NCBI GenBank assembly: GCA_035250485.1
Contig: DATFFB010000081.1
Location: 1 to 30,246, forward strand
DNA: 30,246 bases
Source: JACCTH01 sp035250485
GTDB lineage: Bacteria; Actinomycetota; Acidimicrobiia; Spongiisociales; ZC4RG35
Direction: 5' to 3'
The position numbers and the translations under genes were made by a program. The notes beneath the pieces are model-generated. The model did no database searches. It saw only the letters and a program-made list of their open reading frames with translations, and was not told the origin of the DNA. Shown piece after piece: positions 1 to 6,516 of this stretch (within the stretch, counting starts at the first letter, position 1; each line of letters begins with the position of its first letter).

Positions 1-375
1 GTGCCGGCGCACGTTGCGCAGCTGCTCCTCGGTCATGGCCGTGAGATCCTCGCCATCTAGGAGAACCCGGCCCTTGGTGACCTCGTTGAGGCGGGCCGCG
101 CAGCGGATCAGGGTCGATTTCCCAGACCCCGACAAACCCATGACGACGAAGGTCTCGCCAACATTGACGTCGAAGGAGACATCGCGCACTCCGACCGTGC
201 AACCCGTAGAAGAGAGGATTTCGGCCCGGTTGGCCCCGTCCTCGGCCATCGCCAGGGCCCGTTCCGGCCGATTTCCGAATACCTTCCACACGTGGTCGAC
301 CTCAAGGCATACCGGCTTCCCGGACCCGTTTTCAAACACATCGGTAATGTACCAACTCGACCGCTCCCAAGGCAT
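1..375 (-). CDS. Glycine betaine/proline ABC transporter ATP-binding protein, ProV/OpuAA-like (3' part outside the window)
   Basis: This is the N-terminal 125 codons of an ABC ATPase that would energise import of glycine betaine or a related compatible solute at the inner face of the membrane. The reverse strand reads VWKVFGNRPERALAMAEDGA, then VGVRDVSFDVNVGETFVVMG, then the Walker A motif GLSGSGKST and LLDGEDLTAMTEEQLRNVRR. The long segment between the first strand and Walker A is characteristic of ProV/OpuAA rather than of generic ATPases. The signature motif and Walker B lie beyond base 1. The ATG at 375 is the longest start but lies only 24 bp from the divergent gene at 400 and has no clear Shine-Dalgarno. 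A GTG at 339 is an alternative that leaves more room for promoters. Its divergent neighbour encodes the matching type of binding protein. The family call is firm and the exact substrate is inferred. Confidence 0.88.
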   Translation of the reverse strand, partial: MPWERSSWYITDVFENGSGKPVCLEVDHVWKVFGNRPERALAMAEDGANRAEILSSTGCTVGVRDVSFDVNVGETFVVMGLSGSGKSTLIRCAARLNEVTKGRVLLDGEDLTAMTEEQLRNVRRH

Positions 376-399
376 GGGCGGCGTTTAAGAGGAGATCGA

Positions 400-1404
400 A
401 TGAAGAAACCCCTGTTATTAGTTCTTGTTGCGCTGAGCGTGCTTGCCGCGGCCTGCGGCGGCGGCGACGGCGCAACCGCGACAACGGCCGGTGACGGCAC
501 CGCCACGACCGGCGCGGCCACCGGTGGAACGGTTGGCATCGACCCGAACAATCCGACCATCAACCTGGCGGTGAATCCCTGGACCGCTTCCCTTCTCAAC
601 GTTGAGATTGCCAAGCAACTCATCGAATCCCATCTCGGCTATCCGGTCGAGGCCGTGGCGATCGACGAGAACGCGGCCATGTTCACAGGCATGGCAGACG
701 GCACGGTGGACGCAGTGCTCGAGCTCTGGCCCTCCGGGATAACCGACGACGAGCAGGCCTTCCTCGACGAGGGCTCGGTCGTCGAAATCGGCGAGCTCGG
801 CGCGGTCGGCAAGATTGGATGGTTCGTCCCCCAGTACGTGATCGACGAGCACCCCGACCTGGCAACATGGGAAGGCTTCCAGGATCCGGCCAACGCCGCT
901 CTTTTCGCTACGGCGGAGACGGGTGATCAGGGCCGCTTTCTTGGCACCGATCCTTCCTATTCGCAGTATGACGAAGCGATCATCTCGAACCTCGATTTGC
1001 CCTTCCAGGTGGTGTTCTCCGGCTCGGAAGCGGCAACGGTGGCCGAGCTCGACGCTCGCGTTGCCGCCCAGGAGCCGATCGTGATGTATTGGTGGACCCC
1101 GACCGCGGCGGTCGCCAAGTACAACTTGGTCAACGTGCCCCTGCCCGAGTACTCCGAGGAGTGCTACGCCGACCCGGCAGCGATCGACTGCGACTATCCC
1201 GAGGACGTCTTGCTCAAGGTGGCCTCGGCCCAGTTGGAGGAGAAGGCTCCTCCGGTGTGGGAGTTCCTCAACAACTTCACGATCACCACCGAGGATCAGC
1301 TCTCGATGCTGCCCGCCGCCGAAATCGACGGCGAGGACATCTCCGTGGTCGCCAAGGAGTGGATCGACACCCATCAGGATGTCTGGCAGGCCTGGCTGCC
1401 CTAG
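400..1404 (+). CDS. Glycine betaine/choline-type ABC transporter substrate-binding lipoprotein (OpuAC/ProX family)
   Basis: The 334-residue protein starts with a lipoprotein signal (MKKPLLLVLVALSVLAAAC), so it should be lipid-anchored outside the membrane. A Gly/Ala/Thr linker follows, then an OpuAC-type domain from about residue 48 (PTINLAVNPWTASLLNVEIA, with LIESHLGYPVEAVAIDENAA). Later segments such as GTVDAVLELWPSG and PIVMYWWTPTAAVAKYNLVN resemble the aromatic-rich ligand pocket of quaternary-amine binding proteins. The ATG at 400 is chosen because AGGAG lies just upstream and the signal peptide begins there; an open frame extends back to 292 without support. It diverges from the ProV-like ATPase gene, and the two probably belong to one importer. 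A strong hairpin follows the stop. Glycine betaine is the likeliest ligand, with choline or proline betaine possible. Confidence 0.9.
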   Translation: MKKPLLLVLVALSVLAAACGGGDGATATTAGDGTATTGAATGGTVGIDPNNPTINLAVNPWTASLLNVEIAKQLIESHLGYPVEAVAIDENAAMFTGMADGTVDAVLELWPSGITDDEQAFLDEGSVVEIGELGAVGKIGWFVPQYVIDEHPDLATWEGFQDPANAALFATAETGDQGRFLGTDPSYSQYDEAIISNLDLPFQVVFSGSEAATVAELDARVAAQEPIVMYWWTPTAAVAKYNLVNVPLPEYSEECYADPAAIDCDYPEDVLLKVASAQLEEKAPPVWEFLNNFTITTEDQLSMLPAAEIDGEDISVVAKEWIDTHQDVWQAWLP

Positions 1405-1465
1405 CCAATTTGCGAACCCAGGGTTCACAGGGTGGTACCACCGCTCTACGAGCCCACAGAACATG

Positions 1466-1494
1466 AGAAAGGGGCGGGTTTTCCGCCCCTTTCT
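1466..1494 (+). terminator. Intrinsic terminator after the OpuAC-like gene
   Basis: A perfect 12-bp inverted repeat (AGAAAGGGGCGG at 1466-1477 with its complement at 1483-1494) encloses a 5-nt loop and is followed by TTGTAT. It begins about 60 bp after the stop codon of the binding-protein gene. The T-rich tail is short and merges into the -10-like box of the next transcription unit. Confidence 0.8.
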
Positions 1495-1496
1495 TG

Positions 1497-1502
1497 TATA
1501 GT
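1497..1502 (+). promoter_or_regulatory. Probable -10 box for the SAM-II riboswitch/methyltransferase transcript
   Basis: TATAGT matches five of six positions of the bacterial -10 consensus and is preceded directly by TG. It would place transcription initiation at about 1508-1511, exactly at the first P1 base of the riboswitch. No convincing -35 box is visible because that position falls inside the preceding terminator hairpin. This is inference from position and motif. Confidence 0.5.
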
Positions 1503-1510
1503 GATCACAT

Positions 1511-1569
1511 AGCGCCGATTTGATTCGATCAGCTTGCGGGCGCTCAACAAATGCGGCTAAAGCGTCGGG
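1511..1569 (+). ncRNA. SAM-II (metA-type) S-adenosylmethionine riboswitch aptamer
   Basis: The layout matches the H-type pseudoknot of SAM-II RNAs. P1 is AGCGCC (1511-1516) paired with GGCGCT (1539-1544). Loop 1 starts GATTTG and its ATTTG (1518-1522) is perfectly complementary to CAAAT (1548-1552) downstream of P1, forming the first pseudoknot helix. AGCT (1531-1534) pairs with GGCT (1555-1558), and GC (1536-1537) with GC (1553-1554), forming the second. The conserved loop element GCTTGC and the tail GCTAAA (1556-1561) are both present. The family binds S-adenosylmethionine and usually lowers expression of methionine or SAM synthesis genes. It lies 79-137 bases upstream of a homocysteine methyltransferase gene, the expected kind of target. 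The call is from my recall of the consensus plus the base pairing seen here. Confidence 0.88.
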
Positions 1570-1574
1570 ATGGA

Positions 1575-1622
1575 AAGACCGCCCGGCCAGAGCTGCGGCG
1601 GTTTTCTCGTTGGAGGGCCGCC
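1575..1622 (+). promoter_or_regulatory. Candidate riboswitch expression platform with mutually exclusive hairpins
   Basis: AAGACCGCC (1575-1583) can pair with GGCGGTTTT (1597-1605), giving a GC-rich stem that closes with A-U pairs into a short T run, which resembles an intrinsic terminator. The same GGCGG (1597-1601) can instead pair with CCGCC (1618-1622), which would break the first hairpin. The ribosome binding site of the methyltransferase (AAGGA near 1636-1640) lies outside both, so control may be by transcription attenuation rather than by hiding the ribosome site. This is inferred from base pairing only. Confidence 0.4.
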
Positions 1623-1647
1623 TCACAATCCAGGAAAGGACAATGAG

Positions 1648-2643
1648 ATGGCCGGCAACGTGTTCCGAGATCTCCTCCGTACAGGCCGCCCGCTGGTCGC
1701 GGACGGCGCCATGGGAACGACCCTCTTCTCCCTGGGCCTCGAAGGAGGGGGCTGCCCGGAGTTGCTCAATGTCGAGCAACCTGACCTGGTCGAAAAGGTC
1801 CATCGCGGCTTCATCGATGCCGGTGCCGACATCATCCTCACCAATACGTTCGGCGGCAACCGTCGTCGACTGGCCCTCCATCGCCTCGAGGATCGGGTTG
1901 CTGAGCTGAACGCCGCGGCGGTGGCCGTCGCCCGTCGAGCCACCGACCTTGCCGACCGGCCGGTCGCCATCGCCGGCAGCATCGGGCCCACCGGAGACCT
2001 TTTCGCTCCTCTGGGACCCCTGCCTCACAATGAAGGAGTCGAGGTGTTCACCGAACAGGCGCGGGCGCTCGCTGAGGCCGGGGCCGATGTGCTTTGGATC
2101 GAGACGATCTCGTCTTTCGAAGAGCTCGAGGCGGCCGTCGCCGCGGCGCAAACCACGGGTCTCCCGTATACGACCACCCTCAGCTTTGACACCGCCGGAC
2201 ACACCATGATGGGCATCAGCCCACGGGCGCTCGGTGAGTGGTGGAAGGAACACGATTACGTCGCCGCCGTCGGGGCCAACTGCGGAGTCGGCCCGGGCGA
2301 CGCGGTGGCAACTGCCTGGGAGATCGGGTCGATCGCCCCCGGCGCCATCACCATCACGAAGGCCAACTGCGGCATCCCCCTTTATCAGACCGAAGGTGGC
2401 CTTACCTACCCGATCGGACCCGACCAGATGGGCGATTACGTCGATCTCGCCCTTCGGTCCGGCGCGCGCATCATCGGGGCATGTTGTGGATCAACCCCCG
2501 ACCACATTGCCGCCATTCGGGAGGCAGTCGACAGCCACATCCCTCGAGAGCGTCCGGACCTGGCGGAGATTGCCGAGCGGCTCGAGGTGGCGGCTCGCCC
2601 CCGGGCGGTAGCCCCCCGCGAGCGGCGCCGCCAAGCCGTCTAA
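1648..2643 (+). CDS. Betaine--homocysteine-type S-methyltransferase
   Basis: The 331-residue protein is a zinc-dependent homocysteine S-methyltransferase (S-methyl_trans domain across nearly the full length). It should transfer a methyl group from betaine or a related donor to homocysteine, giving methionine and, from betaine, dimethylglycine. The N-terminal strand reads PLVADGAMGTTLF. The three expected zinc cysteines are visible: C212 in GANCGVGPGD and C279/C280 in RIIGACCGSTPDHI. The length and DMG-linked context favour a BHMT-like role over the B12-dependent MetH, which is much longer. The ATG at 1648 has AAGGA seven bases upstream; an open frame back to 1570 starts directly after the riboswitch but lacks a ribosome site. 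The SAM-II element upstream implies repression when SAM is plentiful. The methyl donor is inferred and could be S-methylmethionine or another sulfonium. Confidence 0.85.
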   Translation: MAGNVFRDLLRTGRPLVADGAMGTTLFSLGLEGGGCPELLNVEQPDLVEKVHRGFIDAGADIILTNTFGGNRRRLALHRLEDRVAELNAAAVAVARRATDLADRPVAIAGSIGPTGDLFAPLGPLPHNEGVEVFTEQARALAEAGADVLWIETISSFEELEAAVAAAQTTGLPYTTTLSFDTAGHTMMGISPRALGEWWKEHDYVAAVGANCGVGPGDAVATAWEIGSIAPGAITITKANCGIPLYQTEGGLTYPIGPDQMGDYVDLALRSGARIIGACCGSTPDHIAAIREAVDSHIPRERPDLAEIAERLEVAARPRAVAPRERRRQAV

Positions 2644-4067
2644 ACCCCTCCGAAGATCGATTGACGAGCCGACCGCAATCGGTCCAGGGTGGCATCGTCT
2701 CGTCGCGTCGCCTCGATGCGAATGCCGGTCTGGGTGCCCCATCGGCGCGCCACGCCGTCAGCGGATTCCCCCGTGAGGAGCGAGGCGGCCTGCGCGGCCG
2801 CTCCCAGGGCCACCAGTTCTTCGGCTTGCGGAACCTGAAGCTCGCGCCCGGAAAGCTGACCAATGACCCGCCGCCACGTGGTCCCCTTCGCCCCTCCGCC
2901 TATGAGGATCAGAGGCCGGTCGGGACCAATCCCCGACGAATGCCGCGAGACCAGTTCGAGAGCCTCGATTAGTCCCAGCGCGGCTCCCTGGTAGGCGGCG
3001 AGGAGGATCTCGGAGGGATCTGTGGCATGGCGGAGACCCCCAAAGACGCCCGCCGAGTGAGGGAGGTTGGGGGTCCGCTCTCCATCCAGATAGGGGAAAA
3101 CGAAGACCTCGGTGCGCTCGGCGGCGCTTTCTCGATCGAGTCCCAACCAGGAGGCGACCCGATCGACGGCCAGGGTGCAGTTGAGCGTGGCCGCCAGCGG
3201 TAGGAAGTTGCCGGTGGCATCGGCAAAGCCCGAGACAGTGCCCGAGGGGTCGGCCGCCCTGACGGTCGACAACGCGTAGGCAGTCCCGGAGGTTCCGAGG
3301 CTGATCACCGGAGTTCCTGGCTCGAGCCCCAGGCCCAGGGCTGCGGCCATGTTGTCACCGGTGCCGGCTCCCACCGTGATTCCGGGGCGGAGACCGGTTT
3401 GACGACCGGCCTCGGAAGTGATTTCGCCGGCTGACTCCCCCGCCTTCAAGACTCTGGGCAAAAGTCGTGGGTCGAGTCTGACCTCGGGAAGCGAGAGAAC
3501 CCGTTCGGAGTAGCCCTCGCTGGAAGTCGACCACCACCCAGTGCCCGACGCCTCTCCGCGGTCAGTGGTACGGAGCCCGGTCAGGCGGATGTTGATGAAA
3601 TCGTGCGGCAGCAGCACCGCCGCGGCGGACTCGGCAACGTGATTCTCATGTTGACGCAGCCAGGCCCACTTGCCCACGGTGTACGACGCCACGGGGACCA
3701 AGCCGATCTCCTGCGCCCAGACCGCGGCGCCTCCGAGGGCACTGACCAGGGCACGGGCGTTGGCGGCGGCGCGGGTGTCGTTCCAGAGCTGGGCCGGTCG
3801 CAAGGGCGACCCGGCCTCATCCAGGACCACCAAGCCGTGCTGCTGACCGCCCACCGCGATTGCCTGCACGTCCGCCGAGCGCTCGCACCGGGCAAGCGCC
3901 TCGGCGAGGGCGCTCCACCATTGGCGAGGATCGGTCTCGCGGGCGCCACCGAACCCAGTCACGTCGTGACCGGCACGACCGGCTGCGACTACGGCTCCGG
4001 AATCGCTGTCGACGATCAAGACCTTGGTGGCCTGAGTTGAGCAATCGACACCAGCTACGAGTGGCAC
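2640..4067 (-). CDS. xylB: Xylulokinase-like FGGY sugar kinase
   Basis: This 475-residue kinase has the two-domain FGGY layout and should phosphorylate D-xylulose or a close ketose in the cytoplasm. Visible signatures are the N-terminal phosphate loop (AGVDCSTQATKVLIVD), WNDTRAAANA, the catalytic aspartate loop GAGTGDNMAAALG near residue 237, GTSGTAYA, the xylulokinase-like LDGERTPNLPHSAGVFGGL, and the adenosine motif IGGGAKGTTWRRV. The length is normal for XylB. The start is GTG at 4067, without a clear ribosome site. Its TAG stop (2640-2642) overlaps the TAA stop (2641-2643) of the convergent methyltransferase gene, leaving no room for a terminator. No xylose isomerase or sugar transporter gene lies beside it, so the substrate is less certain than the family. 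Confidence 0.85.
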   Translation of the reverse strand: MPLVAGVDCSTQATKVLIVDSDSGAVVAAGRAGHDVTGFGGARETDPRQWWSALAEALARCERSADVQAIAVGGQQHGLVVLDEAGSPLRPAQLWNDTRAAANARALVSALGGAAVWAQEIGLVPVASYTVGKWAWLRQHENHVAESAAAVLLPHDFINIRLTGLRTTDRGEASGTGWWSTSSEGYSERVLSLPEVRLDPRLLPRVLKAGESAGEITSEAGRQTGLRPGITVGAGTGDNMAAALGLGLEPGTPVISLGTSGTAYALSTVRAADPSGTVSGFADATGNFLPLAATLNCTLAVDRVASWLGLDRESAAERTEVFVFPYLDGERTPNLPHSAGVFGGLRHATDPSEILLAAYQGAALGLIEALELVSRHSSGIGPDRPLILIGGGAKGTTWRRVIGQLSGRELQVPQAEELVALGAAAQAASLLTGESADGVARRWGTQTGIRIEATRRDDATLDRLRSARQSIFGGV

Positions 4068-4101
4068 GGACCGTCAGCGTAGGTCCGATCCGCCGGCGCG
4101 G

Positions 4102-4134
4102 CCCATGCCAAGCCCCGCGCCGCAGAGGCATGGG
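4102..4134. repeat. Inverted repeat in the divergent xylB/ppk2 intergenic region
   Basis: CCCATGCC (4102-4109) and GGCATGGG (4127-4134) form a perfect 8-bp inverted repeat around a 17-nt GC-rich spacer, within the roughly 90 bp that separate the xylulokinase and polyphosphate kinase starts. It could be an operator or an RNA hairpin in the leader. No promoter boxes are clear in this gap. Confidence 0.4.
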
Positions 4135-4160
4135 AGGGGCAGCGCGATTAGACAGTGGCT

Positions 4161-4991
4161 ATGTCGAAGAAGAAGAAGGAAGGGGTCAGGTCCCACAGCG
4201 AGCACGGCGAGGGCGAGAAGCTCTCGAAGAAGAAGTACGAGAAGGAGCTAGCCGAGCTTCAGATCGAACTGGTGAAAATGCAGGAGTGGATCCGCCATCA
4301 GGGCCTCAAGGTCGTCGTGTTATTCGAGGGCCGCGACGCCGCCGGCAAAGGTGGGACCATTAAGCGCATAACGGAGAGCCTGAGTCCCCGTGTCTGCCGG
4401 GTGGAGGCGCTCTCAGCCCCCTCCGATCGAGAGCGAACCCAGTGGTATTTCCAGCGGTACGTCGCTTACCTGCCGGCCGCGGGCGAAATGGTCCTTTTCG
4501 ACCGGAGTTGGTACAACCGCGCCGGAGTGGAACGGGTGATGGGGTTCTGCACCGACGACGAATACCAGGAGTTCCTCCGCTCGACCCCTGAGTTTGAGAG
4601 GATGCTGGTTCGTTCTGGAATCAAACTCATCAAGTATTGGTTTTCGGTCTCCGACTCGGTTCAAGAAGCACGCTTCCAGGCACGCATCAACGATCCCACC
4701 CGGCGCTGGAAGCTTTCGCCGATGGATCTCGAGTCGCGCTCGCGCTGGGTCGAATACTCGAAGGCCAAGGACGAGATGTTCCGCCATACCGACATCAAGC
4801 AAGCGCCGTGGCATGTGGTGAATTCCGACAACAAAAGGAAGGCTCGTCTCAACGTCATCCATCACCTTCTCAGCCAGATTCCCTATGAAGATCTGACCCC
4901 GGAAGATATCGAGCTGCCCCCCCGGCAACCAGATCCGGGCTATGTCCGCCCGCCCCTCGCCGACCAATCCTTCGTCCCCGAGAAGTTCTAA
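4161..4991 (+). CDS. ppk2: Polyphosphate kinase 2 (PPK2 family)
   Basis: The 276-residue protein matches PPK2, which moves phosphate between polyphosphate and nucleoside phosphates. A lysine-rich head (MSKKKKEG and KLSKKKYEKEL) precedes the P-loop kinase core. Walker A is FEGRDAAGKGGTIKRI, Walker B lies in MVLFDRSWYNRAGVERVMGF, and the lid region reads QARINDPTRRWKLSPMDLE. Length and the single PPK2 domain fit the one-domain class. ATG at 4161 is preferred; GTG at 4155 would add two residues, and neither has a strong ribosome site. It opens a plus-strand series of closely packed genes that runs to 8403. Whether it mainly makes NTPs or polyphosphate cannot be read from sequence alone. Confidence 0.92.
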   Translation: MSKKKKEGVRSHSEHGEGEKLSKKKYEKELAELQIELVKMQEWIRHQGLKVVVLFEGRDAAGKGGTIKRITESLSPRVCRVEALSAPSDRERTQWYFQRYVAYLPAAGEMVLFDRSWYNRAGVERVMGFCTDDEYQEFLRSTPEFERMLVRSGIKLIKYWFSVSDSVQEARFQARINDPTRRWKLSPMDLESRSRWVEYSKAKDEMFRHTDIKQAPWHVVNSDNKRKARLNVIHHLLSQIPYEDLTPEDIELPPRQPDPGYVRPPLADQSFVPEKF

Positions 4992-5053
4992 TAGAAACCC
5001 GTCCTGTCGACGAGCGACTCCGGCTGGGGTCGATCGAAAACCCGGTCAGGGCT

Positions 5054-5644
5054 TTGCTCCACGGAACCGGGGCCATAGCCTCGATCGTCGGGTCCGCCTT
5101 ACTGCTGACACAACAATTCCATCCCGCTCTGGTCGTCTACGCCCTGACATTGGTGGGGATGTACTCGGCCAGCACGCTCTATCACGGCGTGCCGTGGAGC
5201 ACCGCATGGAAAGCGCGGATGCAAAAGCTCGACCATGCCTTCATCTACCTCTTGGTGGCGGGAAGCTTCACGGCTCTCTTTGTCGGAGAGACGCAGGGTT
5301 ATTGGCGCCCGCTTCTGGCGGTCTGGTCTTTGACGGCTCTCGGTATCGGCCGTGAGTTCCTACCGATCCTCAGGAATAGATGGATCCTGGTTGGCCAACT
5401 TGGCCTTGGAGCTCTGGCGCTGATTGCGGTTGGTCATTTTCTGGGGGAAAGCGGGAGTTCCGTACGGTGGCTGACCGTCGGAGGCGGAGTGATCTATCTC
5501 GGAGGTCTGGCGATGTTTGTGAGGAGCTGGCCTCGGTTGTTCCCGCGAGTGTTCGGCTTTCATGAGACGTTCCACGTCCTGGTGATCGCGGCCAGCGTCG
5601 CCCACTTCCTGGCGGTCTGGCAGACGTGGGTTTCGGCCAATTAG
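5054..5644 (+). CDS. Hemolysin III/TrhA-family (PAQR-like) integral membrane protein
   Basis: The protein has about seven membrane segments and the family's metal-site motifs: HGTGAIAS at the start, ASTLYHG, LDHAFIYLLVAGSFTALF, and FHETFHVLVIAASVAHF near the C-terminus. The conserved Asp and His residues place it in the hemolysin III/PAQR hydrolase-like superfamily; TrhA proteins influence membrane homeostasis, and true hemolysis is not implied. The start is uncertain. TTG at 5054 is the first conventional codon, yet the open frame upstream (about 4991-5053) encodes LRLGSIENPVRALLHG, which resembles the natural N-terminus of this family. A nonstandard start such as CTG at 5024 is therefore possible. 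It follows the polyphosphate kinase gene closely and precedes a hydrolase gene by 26 bp. Confidence 0.82.
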   Translation: MLHGTGAIASIVGSALLLTQQFHPALVVYALTLVGMYSASTLYHGVPWSTAWKARMQKLDHAFIYLLVAGSFTALFVGETQGYWRPLLAVWSLTALGIGREFLPILRNRWILVGQLGLGALALIAVGHFLGESGSSVRWLTVGGGVIYLGGLAMFVRSWPRLFPRVFGFHETFHVLVIAASVAHFLAVWQTWVSAN

Positions 5645-5670
5645 GCATAAGGCATAGTCTCCTGCCGAGG

Positions 5671-6516
5671 ATGACCGGCATACCTCACGAATGGCTCCAT
5701 TCCCCTGACGGGACCAGGCTCGCCGTCTGGAAGGCGTCCGGCTCCCGGTTCCCGCAGTTGCTTCTCGTGCACGGCCTGGCCTCGAACGCCCGGCTTTGGG
5801 ACGCGGTCGTCGGGCATCTGAATGCATCCGGTTACGGGACGGTGCAAGTCGACCTGCGCGGCCACGGCGTGTCCGACAAGCCAGATGCCGGATACGACTT
5901 CGCCACCATGAGTGCCGATCTGGCGGCAATCATCAGCGAGATGATGGGTCCGCCGGTGATCGCGGTGGGTCAATCCTTCGGTGGGAACCTGGTGATGGAA
6001 CTGGCAGCCAGGAAGCCCTCGCTGATTTCTTCCATTGTTTGTGTCGATGGCGGGTTCATCGACCTCGCTCAGCGCTTCGGCACCTGGGAGGCCACTGTGG
6101 CCGCGCTGACGCCTCCGCCGCTTGACCACCTCAACGCCGCGTCACTCACTGAGGCCGCGGCCGAGCTCTATGCCGGGTGGCCACCGGAAGCGATCGCGGC
6201 CCAACTGGCAAATCTCGAGGAGGCAGAAAATGGGTCGATCCGGCGGCGTCTTTCCCTAGACCATCACCTCTCGCTACTCCGCGCCATGTTCGAGCAGGAT
6301 CCCCTGGATGTCGCCGAGCGCTGCCGACAACCCGTGCTGGTGATAGCGGCCGATGACGACACGCCGGGCAAGAAGGATCAGGTGAGCGCCTTCGTGAAAC
6401 GGTTGGCGAAGGGGCGGGAGGTGTGGAAGCAGGGCCATCATGACCTGCACGCCGAGCAGCCCGCCGGCGTAGTCGAGGTGATAGTGAGAGCCCTGGCGGA
6501 GGGGTTCCTTCGATGA
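5671..6516 (+). CDS. Alpha/beta-fold hydrolase
   Basis: The 281-residue cytoplasmic protein has a complete alpha/beta hydrolase layout. The oxyanion region is LLLVHGLASNARLW, the nucleophile elbow is VGQSFGGN (GxSxG with the catalytic Ser), the acid is likely within VIAADDDTPG, and the His within QGHHDLHAEQP. A cap segment lies between about residues 130 and 210. There is no signal peptide. ATG at 5671 is chosen; an upstream in-frame GTG at 5626 would overlap the preceding gene. The last codon overlaps the start of the next gene by 4 bp (ATGA), so the two are translationally coupled. The substrate is unknown: ester, epoxide, haloalkane or C-C bond hydrolases share this scaffold. Confidence 0.85.
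   Translation: MTGIPHEWLHSPDGTRLAVWKASGSRFPQLLLVHGLASNARLWDAVVGHLNASGYGTVQVDLRGHGVSDKPDAGYDFATMSADLAAIISEMMGPPVIAVGQSFGGNLVMELAARKPSLISSIVCVDGGFIDLAQRFGTWEATVAALTPPPLDHLNAASLTEAAAELYAGWPPEAIAAQLANLEEAENGSIRRRLSLDHHLSLLRAMFEQDPLDVAERCRQPVLVIAADDDTPGKKDQVSAFVKRLAKGREVWKQGHHDLHAEQPAGVVEVIVRALAEGFLR

Noticed and set aside
1511..1569. SAM-I, SAM-IV or SAH riboswitch as alternatives to SAM-II
   Set aside because: These need multi-helix junctions and kink-turn elements that are absent. The compact pseudoknot pairing and GCTAAA tail fit SAM-II.
418..2253. A 611-codon open frame on the minus strand across the OpuAC and methyltransferase genes
   Set aside because: It is antisense to two well-supported genes, has an Arg/Gly/Asp-rich composition with no recognisable motif, and crosses the terminator and riboswitch. 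High GC explains the lack of stops.
2238..2972. A 244-codon plus-strand frame overlapping the end of the methyltransferase and xylulokinase genes
   Set aside because: It is an out-of-frame, Arg/Pro-rich shadow of two firm genes.
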